Source of the DNA: Aminobacter anthyllidis
Lineage (GTDB): Bacteria > Pseudomonadota > Alphaproteobacteria > Rhizobiales > Rhizobiaceae
NCBI RefSeq assembly: GCF_018555685.1
Contig: NZ_JAFLWW010000004.1
Location: forward strand, 1-64,000
Length of the DNA stretch: 64,000 bases
Direction: 5' to 3'
Shown here: positions 61,501 through 64,000 of the stretch, in pieces
Position numbering within the stretch: the stretch's first letter is position 1
Layout: every line of letters begins with the position of its first letter
Made by a program: the position numbers and the translations under genes
Notes under the pieces: model-generated
Told to the model about the DNA's origin: nothing
The model's database searches: none
What the model saw: only the letters and a program-made list of their open reading frames with translations

Positions 61501-62040
61501 TTAGCTCCCGTGGCTGAAGCTGGAGCAGCGTTCAGCCCTACGCCAGGCCTTGAGTACCTTCTCGACACTAGCATTCACCCCATCCGTCGAGTTCAATTCA
61601 AGGTCATAGGTCTTGCCAAGATGGATTGTTTCGTAATCGCGTTTGGCGCTTCCCAGCGGCCGGTCGCCGCGTGCGCTTTCGCGTTCGATCAGCAGTTCCA
61701 GCGGACAGTGCACGGCGACGAAGAACACGTCGTGTTGCGCAAAAGAGCCAGAGAGGGTCTCAAGCCACCCTGGCGTATCCAGAATGTGTTCAAGGATCAG
61801 GTTGTTGCCGGTGTCGGCATAGGCGACAAGCGACGCGTGGAAGCCGTCGAAGAAAGCCTTCCTGGACTCGGCCCAGGCGAATTCCCCGCTGCGGAAACGG
61901 CTGAGGGGGAGAACGCCGGAGTCGCGTAGGTGGTCGATCGAAATGTGCCAGAACGGCCTTTCGATGCGGGCTTGCAGTTCTCTTGCGATGGTGGACTTTC
62001 CGCTGCTGGATGCCCCATGCAGGAAAATGATCTGCGCCAT
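61501..62040 (-). CDS. Chloramphenicol-phosphotransferase-like P-loop kinase
   Basis: 179 aa starting at ATG 62038-62040, which places Walker A GASSSGKST at residues 9-17; a longer open frame to 62139 is not needed. The sequence then follows the CPT-like pattern: ISIDHLRDSGVLP, FFDGFHASLVAYADTGNNLILEHILDTPGWLETL, FFVAVHCPLELLIERESARGDRPLGSAKRDYETIH. Members phosphorylate small hydroxyl compounds; CPT itself inactivates chloramphenicol, but most genomic relatives have unknown substrates. It is convergent with surE. Confidence 0.85.
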   Translation of the reverse strand: MAQIIFLHGASSSGKSTIARELQARIERPFWHISIDHLRDSGVLPLSRFRSGEFAWAESRKAFFDGFHASLVAYADTGNNLILEHILDTPGWLETLSGSFAQHDVFFVAVHCPLELLIERESARGDRPLGSAKRDYETIHLGKTYDLELNSTDGVNASVEKVLKAWRRAERCSSFSHGS

Positions 62041-62104
62041 GTGATGCCTCGGCTCCTGTTGCGGCGCCGTTTTGTTGCCGCGATATGTCAGGCGTATGAC
62101 CGCT

Positions 62105-63292
62105 TTACTCTGGAGCGTCGTCCATGCCGAAGCGACCACGCCATCGCCCCGCCAGCAGACACACCGCCAGCGCGGCGCATGCCAGGCCTAGCGCCAATGG
62201 CAGTCCTTGATGTCCGATCAGTTGCATCGCGAATCCTGTCGTAGGCGAGCCCACGATGCCGCCGACGCCCCACGCAAGCGCGAAGCCTGCATTGCCGGCG
62301 ATCAAGGTGTGGCCGGTAAAACGCTCGCCGAGCTGGATCAGCGCCATGGTGTAGATCCCGAACGAGGCCCCGCCCCACAGGAAGACAACGGGCCAGATCA
62401 GCCACGCGTCGAAGACGTGTGGCAACACCAGGCAGCCAGCCAGTGAAGCCAGGACACAGAACAGCATGGTTCGCGTCGAGCCTAGCTGCTCGGCCATGCG
62501 CCCGAGCAGGATCTGCAGCAAGGCGTTGCCTGCGATGAAGCTGGTGATGAGCGAAGCGACCCTGCCTTCGGTGCTGCCGAGCGCTGCGCCATAGACCGCA
62601 AACAGGGAAATCAAGGTCTGCTCGAAGGCGGCGGCGGTGAAAACCGCAAATAATAGCAGCGGCGCAAGTGCGAAGAAGCCGCCGATCGACGTTGCCTCGC
62701 CGTCAGGCGGCATTTTTGGCATGCGCGGCACCACAGCAAGTACGATCAGGCCGCAGACAAGGAATGCCACGATGCCGACCATGAAGGGCGGCCAGCCCTC
62801 GATGCCGACCAGACCGAGCGATAGCGGGCCGATGGCGAAGCCGCCAGAAACGATCGCTGAATAAAGGCCCATGATGCGACCCCGCCGAGATGCCGGTGTG
62901 ATCGCCAGGAGCCAGGTTTCGCTGATCACGTAGAGCGGATTGGCGAAGAAGCCGAGCAGGAAGCGCAGCGGCATCCAGGCCCACACGTCCTGCATCAGGG
63001 CGATGGCGACCAAGGTGGCTGCAGCCAGCACCGAACACAGGATCGCAAGCCGTGCCGCCCCTACGCGCCGGGTCAGCCCAGGAATGACCGGCGAAGACAC
63101 GATGAAACCCAGCGGCGTCATCGCCGCTGACAGGCCGATCAAGCCTGCCGTCGTCCCTTGCCGCGACAGGATGAAGCTGAGCAGCGGGTAGGTCAGTCCC
63201 TGTGCCACGGCAAATACCGTGACGGTCGCAATGACGCCTGCCATCGCGGCCCAGGGGATCTGTCGCCGCGATGTCGTGCTATCGGCCGTCAT
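62105..63292 (-). CDS. MFS transporter, 12 helices
   Basis: 395 aa with twelve hydrophobic segments. MFS landmarks: GLSAAMTPLGFIVSSPVIPGLTRRVGAARLAILCSVLA in the first loop region, RFLLGFFANPLYVISETWLLAITPASRRGRIMGLYSAIVSGGFAIGPL in helices 4-5, and a homologous second half with LGRMAEQLGSTRTMLF. It resembles the YcaD/sugar-efflux type and carries a G-x3-D/R-R-x-G-like loop. The substrate is unknown. It lies 65 bases upstream of the CPT-like kinase gene on the same strand, so the two may be cotranscribed. Confidence 0.92.
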   Translation of the reverse strand: MTADSTTSRRQIPWAAMAGVIATVTVFAVAQGLTYPLLSFILSRQGTTAGLIGLSAAMTPLGFIVSSPVIPGLTRRVGAARLAILCSVLAAATLVAIALMQDVWAWMPLRFLLGFFANPLYVISETWLLAITPASRRGRIMGLYSAIVSGGFAIGPLSLGLVGIEGWPPFMVGIVAFLVCGLIVLAVVPRMPKMPPDGEATSIGGFFALAPLLLFAVFTAAAFEQTLISLFAVYGAALGSTEGRVASLITSFIAGNALLQILLGRMAEQLGSTRTMLFCVLASLAGCLVLPHVFDAWLIWPVVFLWGGASFGIYTMALIQLGERFTGHTLIAGNAGFALAWGVGGIVGSPTTGFAMQLIGHQGLPLALGLACAALAVCLLAGRWRGRFGMDDAPE

Positions 63293-63393
63293 GCGGACCT
63301 CGAGGCAGGGTAGGGCACTTCCGGCTCATAGGCGGGCCTGCGAACCACAGCTGCGCGAAGAAACTGGCGGTCAGGTGTCATTGCAGCTGTGCC

Positions 63394-63600
63394 TCACGCT
63401 TGCCAGAGGTGTTTGGCGATCTCCGTCTCGACCTGGCGTCGTGTCAGGCCGATATCGTCGATCAGATGGGGATCGGCTTTCAATTTCTGTTCGAGTTCCC
63501 ATCGGAAGCGTATCCGCCAGCGCCACGTCGCTATGGTGCCTAGCAAGCTCGCCCGCCTTGCCTGAGGCGGAGCCGGTGCAACCTTGCAAATATCGTTCAT
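63394..63600 (-). CDS. DUF1127 small protein, 68 aa
   Basis: ATG 63598-63600. The C-terminal 40 residues have the DUF1127 (YjiS-like) pattern: Arg-rich helix RWRIRFRWELEQKLKADPHLIDDIGLTRRQVETEIAKHLW. In alphaproteobacteria such proteins bind RNA or regulate phosphate and carbon responses; short arginine-rich versions influence small-RNA maturation in Rhodobacter. It is divergent from the winged-helix gene across a 126-base gap containing tandem repeats. Confidence 0.85.
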   Translation of the reverse strand: MNDICKVAPAPPQARRASLLGTIATWRWRIRFRWELEQKLKADPHLIDDIGLTRRQVETEIAKHLWQA

Positions 63601-63691
63601 GGCAACCTCGTCCGGCCTTGAGATGCTGGCCCCCTCGACCTCAATGAGGATGACTTCTGCAGAATTCGAACCGCGTCGTCCTTAAGTCCTG

Positions 63692-63716
63692 CCAAATAGT
63701 TCCAAAAACTTCCAAA
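63692..63716 (+). repeat. Three tandem 10-bp repeats with CCAAA core
   Basis: GCCAAATAGT, TCCAAAAACT and TCCAAACGGG follow each other with CCAAA at 63692-63696, 63702-63706 and 63712-63716, exactly one helical turn apart. They lie 10 bases before the ATG of the winged-helix gene and 92 bases before the divergent DUF1127 ATG. Direct repeats of this spacing are typical sites for OmpR/PhoB-type winged-helix proteins. Confidence 0.5.
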
Positions 63717-63726
63717 CGGGCTATAG

Positions 63727-64000
63727 ATGCGCCGCATGCAGGGAGCGCGTTTTGCCTTTGGTCCGTTCGTGCTTGATCCGGATGCTGGAACGCTGTCCGG
63801 AACGATGGTCCCGTTGCCGTCAGCCACCGCGGGCTGAGGCTGCTTGCAGCGCTGGTCGGGAGGCCGGGCGAAATCCTCGGCAAGGCCGAGTTGATGGACG
63901 CGGCGTGGCCGGGTACCTTCGTCGAGGACGGCAACCTCACCGTCCAGATCGCGCAGCTCAGGAAATTGCTTGGTACCGCCGCTGACGGGGGTGAATGGAT
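63727..64000 (+). pseudogene. Winged-helix (Trans_reg_C) regulator, apparent frameshift, truncated by window end
   Basis: From ATG 63727 (or 63736) the frame gives MRRMQGARFAFGPFVLDPDAGTL, the first strands of an OmpR/CadC-type winged helix, then ends early in TGA. A one-base shift near 63796 restores natural sequence, RNDGPVAVSHRGLRLLAALV, GRPGEILGKAELMDAAWPG and VEDGNLTVQIAQLRKLLG, to the window edge. All winged-helix elements are then present, including the recognition helix. Homologues usually continue into TPR or ATPase domains, which lie outside. Either one base is missing by mutation, or it is a sequencing error in a GC-rich stretch. Confidence 0.75.

Noticed and set aside
1-64000. CRISPR array, intact insertion sequence, integrase or tRNA-flanked island ends
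   Set aside because: No regular spaced repeats, no transposase or recombinase gene, and no tRNA gene were seen, so the accessory character of 1-17 kb rests on gene content only.

Overview
The window reads as chromosome of an alphaproteobacterium in the Mesorhizobium/Aminobacter/Phyllobacterium branch of the Hyphomicrobiales. This rests on the high-GC coding style, a MucR/Ros regulator of the cysteine-poor kind known from Mesorhizobium, an Omp2-like alphaproteobacterial porin, a DUF1127 protein and many ABC importers. Genus is an inference; the window has no rRNA or tRNA gene, CRISPR array or intact insertion sequence.

Region 1 (1-17,000) is accessory DNA. After the 5' part of a solute-binding protein gene and a few orphan genes comes the main item: a three-gene operon (2400-8703) joined by two ATGA overlaps. 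It encodes a FAD/NAD(P)-binding Rossmann protein, a 233-aa middle protein and a 1034-aa SMC-like ABC ATPase with a zinc-hook CxxC. This matches the Lamassu / ABC-three-component anti-phage architecture, most like the flavin-monooxygenase (FMO) effector type. Downstream lie an unrecognised pair of membrane genes (coiled-coil protein plus PAN/Apple protein), a secreted nuclease/lipoprotein/YHYH operon, a diguanylate cyclase with GGTEF in place of GGDEF, a zinc-ligand-poor MucR homologue, small orphan genes and recQ.

Region 2 (19,100-29,500) is a one-carbon module: a GcvT/LigM/DmdA-like folate methyltransferase, a MetF-like protein, serine-glyoxylate aminotransferase, hydroxypyruvate reductase and GlyA, ending in a strong terminator. 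Together they could move a methyl group from an unknown methylated compound onto folate, then into serine and glycerate. A porin, an AraC regulator and a ring-hydroxylating-oxygenase-like protein lacking the Rieske cluster ligands follow.

Region 3 (29,600-46,300) holds catabolic transport loci: a BMP-type nucleoside-like ABC importer with a foldable leader; a 2-oxoacid/acetoin-type dehydrogenase operon whose first gene is broken by an in-frame amber codon; an RpiR regulator; and a polyamine-type importer whose operon ends in a P1-family peptidase, followed by a convergent HAD phosphatase.

Region 4 (46,300-64,000) carries a complete glucitol/sorbitol-type PTS (GutM, IIC, IIB, IIA) with its own HPr-EI fusion but no polyol-phosphate dehydrogenase, two SorC-family regulators, and an Afu/Fbp-like ABC importer operon that also encodes a metallo-beta-lactamase-fold protein and SurE, which suggests a phosphorylated substrate. 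The window ends in a CPT-like kinase, an MFS transporter, a DUF1127 protein and a winged-helix regulator that appears frameshifted, preceded by three 10-bp tandem repeats.
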